From NCBI GenBank assembly GCA_029204225.1, contig CM055106.1:18860149-18924148 (forward strand): DNA of 64,000 bases. The letters are read 5' to 3'. Positions 53,488 through 58,990 of this stretch are shown piece after piece. Every line of letters begins with the position of its first letter. Positions within the stretch are counted from its first letter, which is position 1. The translations under genes were made by a program, and so were the position numbers. The stretch is from Diphasiastrum complanatum. Its lineage: Eukaryota; Streptophyta; Lycopodiopsida; Lycopodiales; Lycopodiaceae. The notes below the pieces were generated by a model, which was not told where the DNA came from, searched no databases, and worked only from the letters and a program-made list of their open reading frames with translations.

Positions 53488-56365
53488 TTTATTAACGTCT
53501 TTTCCATGCCAAAAGGCATATAAGATGAACAAGTACATCAGATTGAATGGCACCAAGATGGAGCAATGCCGTCAAAACAACATAACTAAAACCAAACTAA
53601 CTAAGAAGAGAATAATGTCCAAGATTATATGGTACGAAGACCATTTACAAGTTCAACTGGGCATCTCTTCAATGCTCTCTAACTCTCAACCTAACTCTGA
53701 ACAATCTTAGATATCTCATTAATAGCAAGAGGTTTAATATCTACAAGTTGAATGATACCATCCCTGTAGATCATCCACCTTCCATTTGTTAGAGCCTCCT
53801 GTTTTGCATTTTTCCATTCTTGAATAGCGATTCATGAAGAGAAAAAGAAAGTAAAGTTACACACCAAACAATCCACGCACATTCATGTTGCACAAAGACC
53901 CACCATTCTCATCCTAATGGCATGGGCCATGCCAAACAATCTTGCAAGTTGCAAAAACATTTTCCAAAATCAGATCACTCGAGCTTGTTTAAGATCGCCA
54001 TTTGTAGAGTATGGCCCTAAGCTTTATTATTTAATTGCAATGAAAGTGAGGGGAATTAAACATGTTGTTTTTAAAATTTTCAATTCTACGGCTTTAACCC
54101 AAAGAAACGGTCAATGTTTCATGGGCGCGTTTCGTACATCGTTTCGAAACGTGTTTGAAACACATTTGAAACGCGTAAGAAACGTATGGTTCAGGTTCGA
54201 AACGGGAAATTTTTTTTTGGTTTTTTTTTTTTTTAAATGTGGTTTTGAGAGTTTTGGGGTTTTCAGAAATCATAGAAAGTCTAATAACAAGTAGATACAT
54301 CCAATTTCATGAGAATGCTCTAGAGAATGCAATTTCAAGAGGAGAAGTTGTGTATGGTGACTATGGTCACTTTCCTCAATCAATTATTGATACTGTCATG
54401 GATAGGTTATTAGGTTGCAAGAATCTGTTTGCCAGTACATACTACAAAGCTTATGGCATGGTTTTTGGGGTTTACAGATGTCATAGACAGTCTAGTAACA
54501 AGTAGATACATCCAATTTCATGAGAATGCTCTAGAGAATGCAATTTCAAGAGGAGAAGCTGTGTATGGTGACTATGGTCACTTTCCTCAATCAATTATTA
54601 ATACTATCATGGATAGGTTATTAGGTTGCGAGAATCTGTTCATGCCCATTGCCAGTACATACTACAAAGCTTATGGCACGGTTTCAGAAAAAAAAAAATT
54701 GGTTTTTTTTTTCCAATCGTTTCAAACACTGAAACGGCGTTTCGAAACGGGGTCGTTTCGTACGTCCCGTTTCAAACGCGTTTCGAGGAAACACTGGAAA
54801 CGGTCTAGAAATGCATACACTAAGTAAGGTATAAAATCTAACTTTTCAAATTTCTATTAAGCATTTTCATACTTCATAGTAGAGCTTTCATTGAGGTTTA
54901 GGTTCTTTGTCAGTAATTTGTTTCAGTGATTATTTGTGTAGACTCCGAGCTAATACTAAGGAAAGATTGTGATGAACATATTCATAGTGTAGCATCAACA
55001 TCGAGGTCCTTTACTTACAAGTTTCCTTCACATGTGTATGATGAGTGGTGAATGTTTTATGCATGTATTAAGTGCTCTTGCCTTAAAATTGCCAAGCTAG
55101 AGTCATTCTATCTTATTGGTATTGGATCTATGTGCAATCATTCACACTTTAGGAGATCATTCACATTGTTTGCTATCTCCCCAAAAACCACCCCCTAAGC
55201 TGAAAAAACATTTCTTAAATCGGATTCCAAAAACCCTAAATATGTGATTAGTAAGTTTGATAATGTGTTGTATGTACAAAACGGGGTACATTTTGAAATT
55301 TGTATGTAGGGAACGTTTCATACCATAAAATACGGAATAGGATTTTATGCATCATAGAATCAAATAGACAATTTTCCTAACAACATTTTCGTGAGCTTGT
55401 CGGTAAGAAAAAGCCTAGTTTAATATGTGGCCTGCTATTACATGAAGAACTGTTTAAAAATTCAGGAAAAGAGGAATGTCTATACTAAATTCTAGGAAAA
55501 ATATTCTCCAAGGCAAAACAATGGAGGAACATGGAAGTAGCATGACAACAGCTGACATCAGCTCGACAAGGAAAGTAACTACTTTTACAAAGCATTTTAC
55601 TTTCAAATGTAAAAGAAGCAAGTTGAATAAAGGAAGAAGTTTATTATCAAGCAATAAAATCATTTAGCTAAAGTTGTAAGTAATCATGATAGAAATGTAC
55701 AATGTGTCAGAAGTGATTATCATTATGGATTTTAGATTCTACCAAACGGGATAAGAAGTGTTAATTTGTTGATTCATGTGATTCATGTGTCCTCATAGAG
55801 AGCGTCTTCCCAATTTTCAAAGAAAAAATTCAACTGGATATCCTCACCCCTACTTATAACAGCAGTTGAAGAGAGTAAAACACAAGGGAGAGTAATTCTA
55901 ATCACAAAGTCTGCTCTTATTTTGATGCTTTTTCATTTCACAATACCTGGCCGCAAGCTTACGTTGGACACGTCCACTTTCTTCCAACTGTTCCTGTTTA
56001 AGAAGATCTGCCACTAAGGAGTCACGCCTGCCTTCCAGCTCCTCTCGCTCATCATCAATATCCTGGTCTTCTTCGGCCGCCGCCCTCAACCTGTCAAGGT
56101 AAGCCTTGGCCAATCTCAGCCTTTTTTCATCGGCAGTTTCTGCACCATTCAAATCATCATTCTCTTCCTCATCTTCCTCCTCCCTATTTGCACCGCCTCG
56201 CCTTTGATCACCTTGCTCGTCTTCACTACTCACAAGCTCCTCATCTTCAGCAGCAAAAAAATCATCTCTACCAGCAGCAGCCGATGCCACCTTTGAGCTT
56301 TTCGCCTTTCTGCCCACACCTTTGGGAGCATGCCCAACATTCCTCTTTCTCCCGGCCTTCGGCAT
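20699..56365 (-). CDS. RRP9: RRP9 / U3-55K, U3 snoRNP-specific WD40 protein (7 exons)
   Basis: Joining 56365-55947, 51925-51562, 49151-48927, 47599-47341, 46980-46796, 21748-21683 and 20776-20699 gives 1596 nt: 531 codons plus TAA, every intron GT-AG and no internal stop. Known role: RRP9 (YAO in Arabidopsis) binds the B/C motif of U3 snoRNA in the nucleolar SSU processome and supports cleavage of pre-18S rRNA. Seen here: a basic N-terminus ([15 protein letters not shown]) suited to nuclear import, an acidic stretch around residues 38-75, a charged helix [15 protein letters not shown], then a WD40 propeller with blade ends LIVQWN, SVHLWD, TIKLWS, TLRIWK, SVALWS and SIRLWA, and the family's diagnostic tail GFVNSLAF...[12 protein letters not shown]. 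The length is close to family members (about 475-515 aa). Intron lengths are 4021, 2410, 1327, 360, 25047 and 906 bp. The gene looks intact despite the transposon load. Confidence 0.95.
21683..21748 (-). CDS. RRP9: RRP9 exon 6 (22 codons)
   Basis: A 66 bp exon between acceptor ATGCACAG and donor CCAG/GTTTGC, exactly in phase. It encodes GFVNSLAF and LLAGVGQ, the signature of the last RRP9 blade. Without it the family C-terminus cannot be built, so the 25 kb intron is real in this model. Confidence 0.93.
22253..22304. repeat. (TC)n microsatellite
   Basis: Twenty-six TC units at the exon-6 end of RRP9 intron 5. No LINE 3' end was recognised beside it. Confidence 0.97.
22305..23466. other. intron 5 DNA, nothing recognised
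   Basis: Short frames only (for example 22563-22931), with no domain and no repeat termini. Confidence 0.4.
23467..23721 (+). pseudogene. Gypsy-2 RNase H fragment
   Basis: Encodes [21 protein letters not shown], then TDHQSLNYI and [12 protein letters not shown], the C-terminal half of a Gypsy RNase H. The same block occurs on the minus strand in Gypsy-1 (near 9290). There is no flanking pol, so it is a scrap. Confidence 0.85.
23895..24900 (-). pseudogene. Copia-3 pol remnant (protease end, GAG-pre-integrase, RT end)
   Basis: On the minus strand from 24890: the protease C-terminal/GAG-pre-integrase region ([29 protein letters not shown], then [10 protein letters not shown]), a frame-shifted scrap of integrase, then the start of the RT domain ([20 protein letters not shown]). 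After a deletion it jumps to the RT end ([29 protein letters not shown]). Both ends match Copia-5 at 57.7-58.9 kb, so they are one family. Integrase core and RT catalytic box are missing. Confidence 0.82.
24997..25013. repeat. short (GA)n at the LT-1 3' end
   Basis: AGAGAGAG tract followed by GAAA repeats, abutting the LINE 3' terminus. Confidence 0.9.
25056..25069 (-). other. LT-1 3' terminal hairpin
   Basis: Plus strand ATGCC-AAAA-GGCGT, a 5 bp stem with one wobble pair, about 45 bp before the (TC)n end. The same stem-loop sits at the same place in LT-2 and LT-5. Confidence 0.7.
25226..25555 (-). pseudogene. LT-1 ORF1 C-terminal (RRM/CTD-like) part
   Basis: Encodes [19 protein letters not shown], then [21 protein letters not shown] and [16 protein letters not shown]. 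This is the pattern of the RRM and C-terminal domains of L1/Tx1-type ORF1 RNA-binding chaperones (polarity D-L-x-x-x-Q-x-x-R, then Y-R-D-G-x-I-R-F). It is the same as the ORF1 of LT-3 at 37.8-38.2 kb. Confidence 0.7.
25700..26014 (-). pseudogene. LT-1 ORF1 N-terminal Pro/Ser-rich part
   Basis: A low-complexity frame ([20 protein letters not shown]) ending in a short Cys pair (CMQC). It corresponds in position and composition to the Pro/Ser-rich start of LT-3 ORF1. About 145 bp of frame-broken DNA separates it from the C-terminal part. Confidence 0.5.
26251..26316. repeat. (GA)n between two LINE copies
   Basis: Thirty-three GA units. On the minus strand this is the (TC)n that ends LT-2 and that precedes the 5' end of LT-1. 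Confidence 0.97.
26339..26352 (-). other. LT-2 3' terminal hairpin
   Basis: ATGCC-AAAA-GGCAT, a perfect 5 bp stem with a 4-base loop, just before AATAAAGC and (TC)n on the minus strand. Confidence 0.7.
26542..26814 (-). pseudogene. LT-2 ORF2 C-terminal tail with PCNA-box-like motifs
   Basis: Ninety codons to the stop. Not recognisable alone, but it aligns in architecture with the end of LT-4 ORF2. It has QAQIMSLF (codons at 26778-26755) followed by RRR, an acidic run ending DIP, basic stretches and a terminal ITSFF five residues before the stop. QxxI-x-x-[FL]-F is the PIP-box pattern for binding the PCNA clamp. Confidence 0.5.
26829..27326 (+). repeat. Copia-4 5' LTR (498 bp)
   Basis: Starts TGTTAGAAATAA and ends CCTACA directly before the PBS. 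It contains a (TC)n tract at 27173-27238 and a GGGCGCCC palindrome at 27245-27252, so one microsatellite here belongs to the LTR itself. Confidence 0.85.
27173..27238. repeat. (TC)n microsatellite inside the Copia-4 LTR
   Basis: Thirty-three TC units, likely in the LTR R/U5 part. Confidence 0.97.
27327..27338 (+). other. tRNA-Met primer binding site, Copia-4
   Basis: TGGTATCAGAGC, a perfect match to the usual plant Copia PBS, abutting the LTR. Confidence 0.95.
28013..28960 (+). pseudogene. Copia-4 gag
   Basis: ATG at 28013 starts MAKESEAIG, then [18 protein letters not shown], the Copia gag signature, with [14 protein letters not shown] and a Ser-rich insert. TAG at 28358-28360 interrupts the same frame, which then resumes to 28660 (Copia gag helix region). 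The frame then changes to a Lys/Gly-rich linker and back to a CCHC zinc knuckle at 28799-28840 (CHYCKRYGH...C). Two opposite frame changes and one stop separate the parts. Confidence 0.88.
28961..29480 (+). pseudogene. Copia-4 protease and GAG-pre-integrase
   Basis: The protease active site is [12 protein letters not shown] (Asp codon 28971-28973), followed by [16 protein letters not shown]. After a frame change near 29110 comes the GAG-pre-integrase HHCC zinc region [16 protein letters not shown]...CEGCILGKF around 29250-29385, with a stop just after it. Confidence 0.85.
29500..30154 (+). pseudogene. Copia-4 integrase core, DDE complete
   Basis: Integrase catalytic domain of a Copia polyprotein, which joins element cDNA into host DNA. 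All three acidic residues are present: Asp in FIDDFSR (29512-29514), Asp in RTDRGGEY (29638-29640) and Glu in VAERKNRTL (29746-29748). The Copia-specific [15 protein letters not shown] and [17 protein letters not shown] blocks follow. The frame is open until the inserted LTR element at 30155 and would continue in register beyond it. Confidence 0.9.
30150..30154. repeat. target site duplication GGACA, left copy
   Basis: GGACA directly before the first LTR of LARD-1; identical to 34471-34475. Confidence 0.85.
30155..30597 (-). repeat. LARD-1 3' LTR (left copy)
   Basis: 443 bp, beginning AGTTACG and ending CATAACT on the plus strand. It differs from the right copy by about 15 substitutions and one 4 bp indel (by eye), roughly 3-4 percent. 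Confidence 0.9.
30598..32750 (-). repeat. LARD-1 interior with degenerate repeats
   Basis: On the plus strand a phrase like CCAAGGTATCCATAGGGCCCATGAATG recurs imperfectly at least ten times between about 31010 and 32480. In minus-strand frames it gives repeated HSWALWIPW / HSWLLHIAW words. A second, longer duplication appears as frames at about 31450-31560 and 32490-32610, sharing a pattern like D-x-x-x-G-x-SL-x-VG-x-S. No known domain. Confidence 0.6.
32751..33407 (-). CDS. LARD-1 gag-like frame
   Basis: A 218-codon frame near the 5' end of the element. It contains a predicted helical, coiled-coil-like start ([20 protein letters not shown]), then a Pro/Phe/Gly-rich stretch ([15 protein letters not shown]) and an acidic Val/Asp-rich tail. 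It resembles the N-terminus of some plant LTR-element gag proteins in layout only. No zinc knuckle is present. Function unknown; conservation in other copies would be needed to call it a gene. Confidence 0.4.
   Translation of the reverse strand: MTTRVRSLKFSSIPSTIIMAHSPIPNETTQETLSDQFRRMDETLSGLVLRFDTVMTGFATMQSQIDSLQPHGLGKAPVFPPFGPPFGFPSSSPSLGSGVHYAPNPPPGFPRQSAPAPHFPRHPALESQSFESHVSFETVIELFEIVIELPELVHVSHSDFESHLQVDVAQVDIADASQVDLTDTTKVDADITDIVAYVPYRTAFEYHARCCSLCCLLR
34020..34031 (-). other. tRNA-Met primer binding site, LARD-1
   Basis: TGGTATTAGAGC on the minus strand, with no gap to the LTR at 34032. Confidence 0.88.
34032..34470 (-). repeat. LARD-1 5' LTR (right copy)
   Basis: 439 bp, AGTTATG...CATAACT on the plus strand; the 7 bp ends are perfect inverted repeats. 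Confidence 0.9.
34471..34475. repeat. target site duplication GGACA, right copy
   Basis: GGACA directly after the second LTR. Confidence 0.85.
34476..36085 (+). pseudogene. Copia-4 reverse transcriptase and RNase H
   Basis: Continuation of Copia-4 pol after LARD-1. A low-complexity linker precedes the RT domain: [60 protein letters not shown], a stop near 35207, [19 protein letters not shown], a stop near 35280, [16 protein letters not shown] and the catalytic YIDD (35480-35491). RNase H follows in another frame from 35872: [19 protein letters not shown] and [10 protein letters not shown]. Its C-terminus is missing. Domain content is typical; it cannot be translated as one product. Confidence 0.9.
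36118..36342 (+). mobile_element. hAT-3-related fragment (right end only)
   Basis: Closely matches the right half of hAT-3 (54.55-54.75 kb): CACTTTCCTCAATCAATTAT, TACTACAAAGCTTATGGC, a poly-T run and GAACACTGAAACAGCGTTTCGG. It stops short of the terminal repeat and runs into a chromovirus. Confidence 0.75.
36343..36640 (+). pseudogene. Gypsy-3 (chromovirus) integrase end and chromodomain
   Basis: Encodes [25 protein letters not shown], the integrase C-terminal block of chromoviruses. After two stops (near 36436 and 36450) comes a chromodomain: [22 protein letters not shown]. It is the 3' end of pol only. The LTR is expected directly after. Confidence 0.85.
36663..37020 (+). repeat. probable 3' LTR start of Gypsy-3
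   Basis: TGTTAGGGACCC begins 23 bp after the last coding stop, as expected for a 3' LTR. No end or second copy was identified; the right boundary with the LINE is not resolved. Confidence 0.4.
37029..37397 (-). pseudogene. LT-3 ORF2 post-RT segment
   Basis: In one frame: [22 protein letters not shown] and the surrounding Tyr-rich sequence, which resembles the segment after the RT thumb of some LINEs. One stop and a frame offset from the endonuclease. The assignment is tentative. Confidence 0.45.
37398..37760 (-). pseudogene. LT-3 ORF2 endonuclease (EEP-type) N-terminal half
   Basis: Encodes [22 protein letters not shown] and [12 protein letters not shown], then [15 protein letters not shown], with the Asn and Glu positions of the APE-like LINE endonuclease (N in WNCDG, E in MET-H-E-S). 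This domain nicks target DNA. Its second half, with the SDH motif, is missing at the deletion junction near 37400. Confidence 0.75.
37795..38208 (-). pseudogene. LT-3 ORF1 RRM/CTD part
   Basis: Encodes [57 protein letters not shown] and [13 protein letters not shown]. This follows the order seen in L1/Tx1-type ORF1: RRM start (R-x-R-G-x-P), then the DL...R and YR-x-G segments. The matching piece of LT-1 confirms it as a conserved family protein. Confidence 0.72.
38261..38608 (-). pseudogene. LT-3 ORF1 N-terminal low-complexity and coiled-coil part
   Basis: Ser/Pro-rich stretch followed by a heptad-like helix ([28 protein letters not shown], split here: [18 protein letters not shown]). A coiled coil before the RRM is the usual ORF1 layout. 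It is offset from the RRM part by a frame change near 38230. Confidence 0.55.
38700..38955. repeat. G-rich minisatellite in LT-3
   Basis: About ten imperfect copies of GGGTGAGGTAGCGAGGGGG (roughly 20-24 bp). Strongly G-rich on the plus strand, C-rich on the LINE sense strand, where it reads as Pro/His/Thr-rich frames. Confidence 0.85.
39209..39222 (-). other. LT-4 3' terminal stem-loop
   Basis: Plus strand GTACCC-GA-GGGCAC: six pairs including one G-U on the RNA. It occupies the place of the ATGCC/GGCAT hairpin of LT-1, LT-2 and LT-5 with a different sequence. Confidence 0.55.
39396..39976 (-). pseudogene. LT-4 ORF2 C-terminus with PIP-box-like tail
   Basis: Across two frames: [32 protein letters not shown] and IEDEFPM, a Cys-containing C-terminal block I associate with non-L1-type LINEs (the usual wording is FRVSSHxLxIExGRY then IEDExHFL). 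The last 60 residues contain [11 protein letters not shown] (Q codon at 39578, FF ending 39555), an exact QxxIxxFF pattern. An acidic SDSEIDIP patch and a terminal ITQFF three residues before the stop follow. The tail matches LT-2 in layout. Confidence 0.6.
39986..42443. other. intron 5 DNA, nothing recognised
   Basis: Contains a (TCGAA)5 tract at 40176-40200. A Pro/Ser/Thr-rich plus-strand frame around 41200-41430 has no known domain. Confidence 0.4.
42452..43254. mobile_element. hAT-1: non-autonomous hAT element (803 bp)
   Basis: Terminal inverted repeats CATAGTTGCAGCG (left) and CGCTGCAACTATG (right) are perfect over 13 bp. The flanks GTTTGTAC at 42444-42451 and 43255-43262 are a perfect 8 bp duplication, the hAT hallmark. 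Subterminal GATTCGCGA / TCGCGAATC words and poly-A runs lie inside both ends. The right 160 bp closely match hAT-2, so hAT-2-type transposase probably mobilised it. No coding capacity. Confidence 0.92.
42881..43018. repeat. G/C-run hairpin array inside hAT-1
   Basis: Four related units of about 32-36 bp, each with a G5-G6 run, TTCGGGGG or similar, a GTAGCCCCC-like arm and C runs, able to form a G/C-clamped hairpin. It is absent from hAT-2. It is far richer in GC than its surroundings. Confidence 0.85.
43812..44218 (+). pseudogene. hAT-2 transposase exon a
   Basis: Follows acceptor GTGTTGCAG. Encodes [35 protein letters not shown] and [23 protein letters not shown], all standard hAT transposase wording (F-x-x-x-x-R-x-L-A-L-F-R, then PA-x-TRF). 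Ends at donor CATAG/GTATGA. Exons with the BED finger and first catalytic Asp, expected upstream, are absent. Confidence 0.88.
44317..44486 (+). pseudogene. hAT-2 transposase exon b
   Basis: Between acceptor GCTGCAG and donor ACTAG/GTACGT, in phase with exon a. Encodes [22 protein letters not shown], the R/W-D...H-x-A-x-x-x-L-x-P block of hAT transposases. Confidence 0.88.
44596..44933 (+). pseudogene. hAT-2 transposase exon c (dimerisation domain)
   Basis: Encodes [34 protein letters not shown], and the [17 protein letters not shown] block: the C-terminal hAT dimerisation domain, with the usual CERNWS written CEQNWS. Ends at donor CTCGAG/GTGAGT. Confidence 0.9.
45052..45825 (+). pseudogene. 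hAT-2 transposase exon d, acidic and Arg/Gly-rich tail
   Basis: After acceptor GGTTGCAG the frame continues [11 protein letters not shown], then meets TAG at 45160-45162. Beyond it the same frame stays open to TAG 45823-45825 and encodes a highly acidic run ([17 protein letters not shown]), then Gly/Arg repeats ([12 protein letters not shown]) and a Ser/Asp-rich end. The premature stop would remove the tail. Confidence 0.7.
46434..46795. other. intron 5 DNA next to exon 5
   Basis: Host intron sequence between the right end of hAT-2 and the exon 5 donor; nothing recognised. Confidence 0.6.
46796..46980 (-). CDS. RRP9: RRP9 exon 5
   Basis: Follows acceptor TTTGTCAG and ends at the strong donor GTG/GTGAGT. 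Encodes [19 protein letters not shown] and the blade end SIRLWA. Its donor opens the 25 kb intron. Confidence 0.93.
47341..47599 (-). CDS. RRP9: RRP9 exon 4
   Basis: Follows acceptor GATTGCAG; begins [12 protein letters not shown], contains [11 protein letters not shown], and ends one base into a codon at donor CACA/GTATGC. Confidence 0.93.
48927..49151 (-). CDS. RRP9: RRP9 exon 3
   Basis: Seventy-five in-phase codons between acceptor AATGCAG and donor GAAG/GTACTC. Begins [16 protein letters not shown], a block strongly conserved in RRP9, and ends TLRIWK. Confidence 0.95.
50975..51318. repeat. 172 bp tandem duplication in RRP9 intron 2
   Basis: Two adjacent copies (50975-51146 and 51147-51318), starting TAGAGTGTACCTTAGG and differing at only a few bases. 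Confidence 0.93.
51562..51925 (-). CDS. RRP9: RRP9 exon 2
   Basis: Follows acceptor TTGTACCAG and ends at donor CAG/GTATTT. It encodes the first WD units ([19 protein letters not shown]) and a Lys/Arg-rich insertion ([10 protein letters not shown]) between them. Confidence 0.95.
52031..52095. repeat. (CT)n microsatellite
   Basis: About 32 CT units in RRP9 intron 1; no LINE terminus recognised beside it. Confidence 0.97.
52096..53428. other. intron 1 DNA, nothing recognised
   Basis: No domain-bearing frame. Confidence 0.45.
53429..53483. repeat. (AG)n at the LT-5 3' end
   Basis: About 27 AG units abutting AAAGCTTTATTAA of the LINE terminus. Confidence 0.97.
53484..53826 (-). mobile_element. 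LT-5: ORF1-only LINE, 5'-truncated
   Basis: Minus strand: the last codons of ORF1 ([21 protein letters not shown], then a stop at about 53698), a 3' region closely matching LT-1 and the hairpin at 53519-53506. TTAATAAAGCTTT then meets (TC)n. As in LT-1, no ORF2 lies between the ORF1 stop and the 3' end. Located in RRP9 intron 1, in the same orientation as the gene. Confidence 0.75.
54112..54796. mobile_element. hAT-3: non-autonomous hAT-type element with tandem core
   Basis: Ends CAATGTTTC and GAAACACTG (9 bp inverted repeat with one mismatch), flanked by a perfect 8 bp duplication GAAACGGT (54104-54111 and 54797-54804). Subterminal CGTTTCGAAACG-type words fill both ends. The core is two ~213 bp tandem units (starting near 54251 and 54464) that both include CACTTTCCTCAATCAATTATT. 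The right half of unit 2 recurs at 36.1-36.3 kb. No transposase domain recognised. Confidence 0.85.
54805..55946. other. intron 1 DNA near exon 1
   Basis: Nothing recognised apart from the exon 1 donor at its right edge. Confidence 0.5.
55947..56365 (-). CDS. RRP9: RRP9 exon 1 (start codon)
   Basis: Codons 1-139 plus two bases. The ATG (MPKAGRKRN) is the first in frame. The exon ends CGGCCAG before donor GTATTG; the split Arg codon (AG+A) joins exon 2. It holds the basic, acidic and coiled-coil-like N-terminal parts before the propeller. Confidence 0.95.
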
Positions 56366-56418
56366 ACCACCTATCTTTGATTAATCCACCAGCAGAAGCA
56401 ATGTCGCTAAGCCAGTGC

Positions 56419-56818
56419 AAACCCTAAAAGTTTCAAGCCCTAGCTGATTCAGTATATAGGATCGGATCATAATACGCTTCAACACAATCGGCATACACCA
56501 TGCTTAGTATCAATCCATAAACCATAAGAGATGATATTTATAGCACTTCTGCAAATTGCCAGAATTTCAACCGGATAAGACCGATCGATCCACAGGCAGC
56601 AACAGTCGCACTGCACTACACTGCAGCTGAAACCCTGAAAATCCTGAAACCCTAGGCCTGTAATAAAAGGTATCATGAAATCAACCACAATGTAAGAACA
56701 TGGAGATTACGGCATGCTTTGTTTGCATCGCAAAAAGCAAAAGTTTGGAAATACGTTATGGCCAGATCGATCCAGCAGTCTATCGATCAAGCCGAATCAC
56801 CTTAAACCCTAAACCCTA
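56419..56818 (-). promoter_or_regulatory. RRP9 upstream region with teloboxes
   Basis: AAACCCTAA at 56419-56427, AAACCCTAG at 56647-56655 and a double AAACCCTAAACCCTA at 56804-56818, within 460 bp of the RRP9 start. Teloboxes are common in promoters or leaders of plant ribosomal-protein and ribosome-biogenesis genes, which fits the RRP9 role. The transcription start is not determined. Confidence 0.6.
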
Positions 56819-57318
56819 GACCTATGAAGAGAGATAGTGCAAGAAAGCCTCAAAGCAAGTGACTCGATGAGTCACCAGGGTCAAAATTTGACGGTGACTT
56901 TGGTCCAAAACAACCCGAACTCCTTTCTTAAGGTTTTACAAAGAAAAGGTCCCATTTCCATTGACAAGACCTACCTGGTTTGGCTGGATTAGTTAGCTTG
57001 GCATCCAAACTTTTTTTGGTCAAGCATTCTAGCCTTGCCTTGGAGACCAAAAAAGATTTCCATTGATAAGACATTTTCACCTATGAAGTTCTTGGATACG
57101 GAAGTACATGGCATACATACATCATATGACAGATAGATTTTGGAAATATTTGAATTTTATTTACATGACATTTTCACCAGTAAAGTTTTTGCATACTTTC
57201 ATGTTATCCATCATTCTTACAACAATCTCATACAATGTAGTTGACGAAGAACACCTAAAACTAGCTCTCCCATTTCTATTTTACAAACTTCTACCTTTTT
57301 TTAGTATGCACTTTTTTG

Positions 57319-57357
<39 letters not shown>

Positions 57358-57640
57358 GCTCTCCATCCCAACCTCTCCATTCTGCATAGGTACTAAACAT
57401 GGAGCTCAAGGTGTTGGGTATTCTCCCATAATCCTATAGTTAATCTACATCCATTCATTTATCCAGTTTTGCAGTTTTCTACAGAGTCTGCAGAAATACA
57501 TGGGAATCGCTTAACAGGTGGATTCGACAACGACGAGCTATCGAAGGTGTCGGAGGCTGACAGTTCCAGTTTTCGTCTGTTATGAATAGAACGATTTACC
57601 CAAGTTGGATCATTAGAGGAAAGATATATGAAAAATAATA
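56819..57640. other. intergenic, (AG)n at 57322-57354
   Basis: Non-coding apart from a 33 bp AG microsatellite; no gene recognised upstream of RRP9. Confidence 0.5.
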
Positions 57641-58990
57641 GAGTTTACCTTGAATATCGCTAGCTGATTTCTGGAGCTACTCAACATATGACCAGTCATT
57701 GTGAGCATTTTCACTCCTATACACCTTACAGTACAAAGAAATTCGTTCATGTTGGCGGCGATAGTAAACAAACTATCGAAGGTGAAGGCACTATAAGATT
57801 GATGTTCCATCATGATCAATTCAAACTACTATCGAATGTTTTACATGTATCTAAACTCTCTACAAATCTGTTGTCAGTAAGTAGAATAATTGATTTAGGT
57901 CACAGGGTAGAGTTTGAGTCTGATCAATGTCAAATTATCAATCGGACAAATAAGATCTTTGCACTAGGCAAGAGGCATGGATATGTATATATATATTGAT
58001 TCATTGTTATTCTGATACAAGTCAAGCCTTGAATACCTCTATTCTAATCAATAAGGCATTACTTTGGATTAATAGATTAGGACATTTGAATCATACATCT
58101 ATGTCGAACATGTAGAAATAGTTCTTAGCCCTTGATCTCAACTATCCAATCAATAAAGTCGACCTCCATGTCGATCATAGCTGCATTTTAGATCGAGTCA
58201 TAGGCATGCAGCAAAAGATGTTCTAGATGTTGTTCACTCAGATATATGTGGTCCAATGCAAACTCCATCATTGCTTGATGCAAAATATTTCATTACCTTC
58301 ATTGACGGATATTCAAGAAGGACATATGTTAATTTTATTAAACAAAATTCAGAGGCTTTAAAAAAAAATCGACAATTCAAGGAGCGTGCAGAATTGGAAA
58401 CTGGCAAAAGAATCAAACCACTAAAGTCTGATATCGTGGGAGAAGAAGATATCACAACACACCCCGAAAGTTACATTATCGAAGGCAAAAATAATTGTGT
58501 ATGTAATCTGCAATCTGCTAAAGCATGGTTCTAGAGGATCAACACTTTTTTTATCGATCATGGCTATGAACCAAGCACTTCAGACTTGAATGTCTACTTC
58601 AAGTCAATGCAGCATTCTTTTATTATTAGCACTTTGTACGTTGACGACACACTTCTCTTCAGCAATAACTAATAAGAGATGAGACATGCATGTTGTCTTC
58701 AAAATTTGACATGACAAATCTAGGCGAAGCTCAATATTGTCTATATATTCAAATTCAAAGAGACAAAAAATGGAAGTTGATCTACATTACTCAACAGAGA
58801 TACATTCACAATATGTTGATCATATATAATTTGATGAATTGCAAGTTAGCTCACTCACCAATGGACCCATGACTCAAACTGTCAAAGGACCAGTGTCCTC
58901 AGACGATAGAAGAAAAAGAGCATATGCATGAGTATCCTTATCATTCGATGGTAGGTTCTCTTATGTACGTGGGATTGTTAGTGTGGGTAG
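57641..58990 (+). pseudogene. Copia-5 pol remnant
   Basis: Same family as Copia-3. In order: protease region (LISGATQHMTSHCEHF, then TIEGEGTIRLMF and TNLLSVSRIIDLGHRVEFE), a decayed GAG-pre-integrase, and integrase pieces (ITFIDGYSRRTYVNFIK, then RIKPLKSD). A short RT scrap (ISTLYVDDTLLFS) and the RT end (KFDMTNLGEAQYCLYIQIQ, QQRYIHNML) finish it. The protease motif reads LISGAT where DSGAT is expected, as if the Asp codon were lost. Many stops; no LTRs found. Confidence 0.82.
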
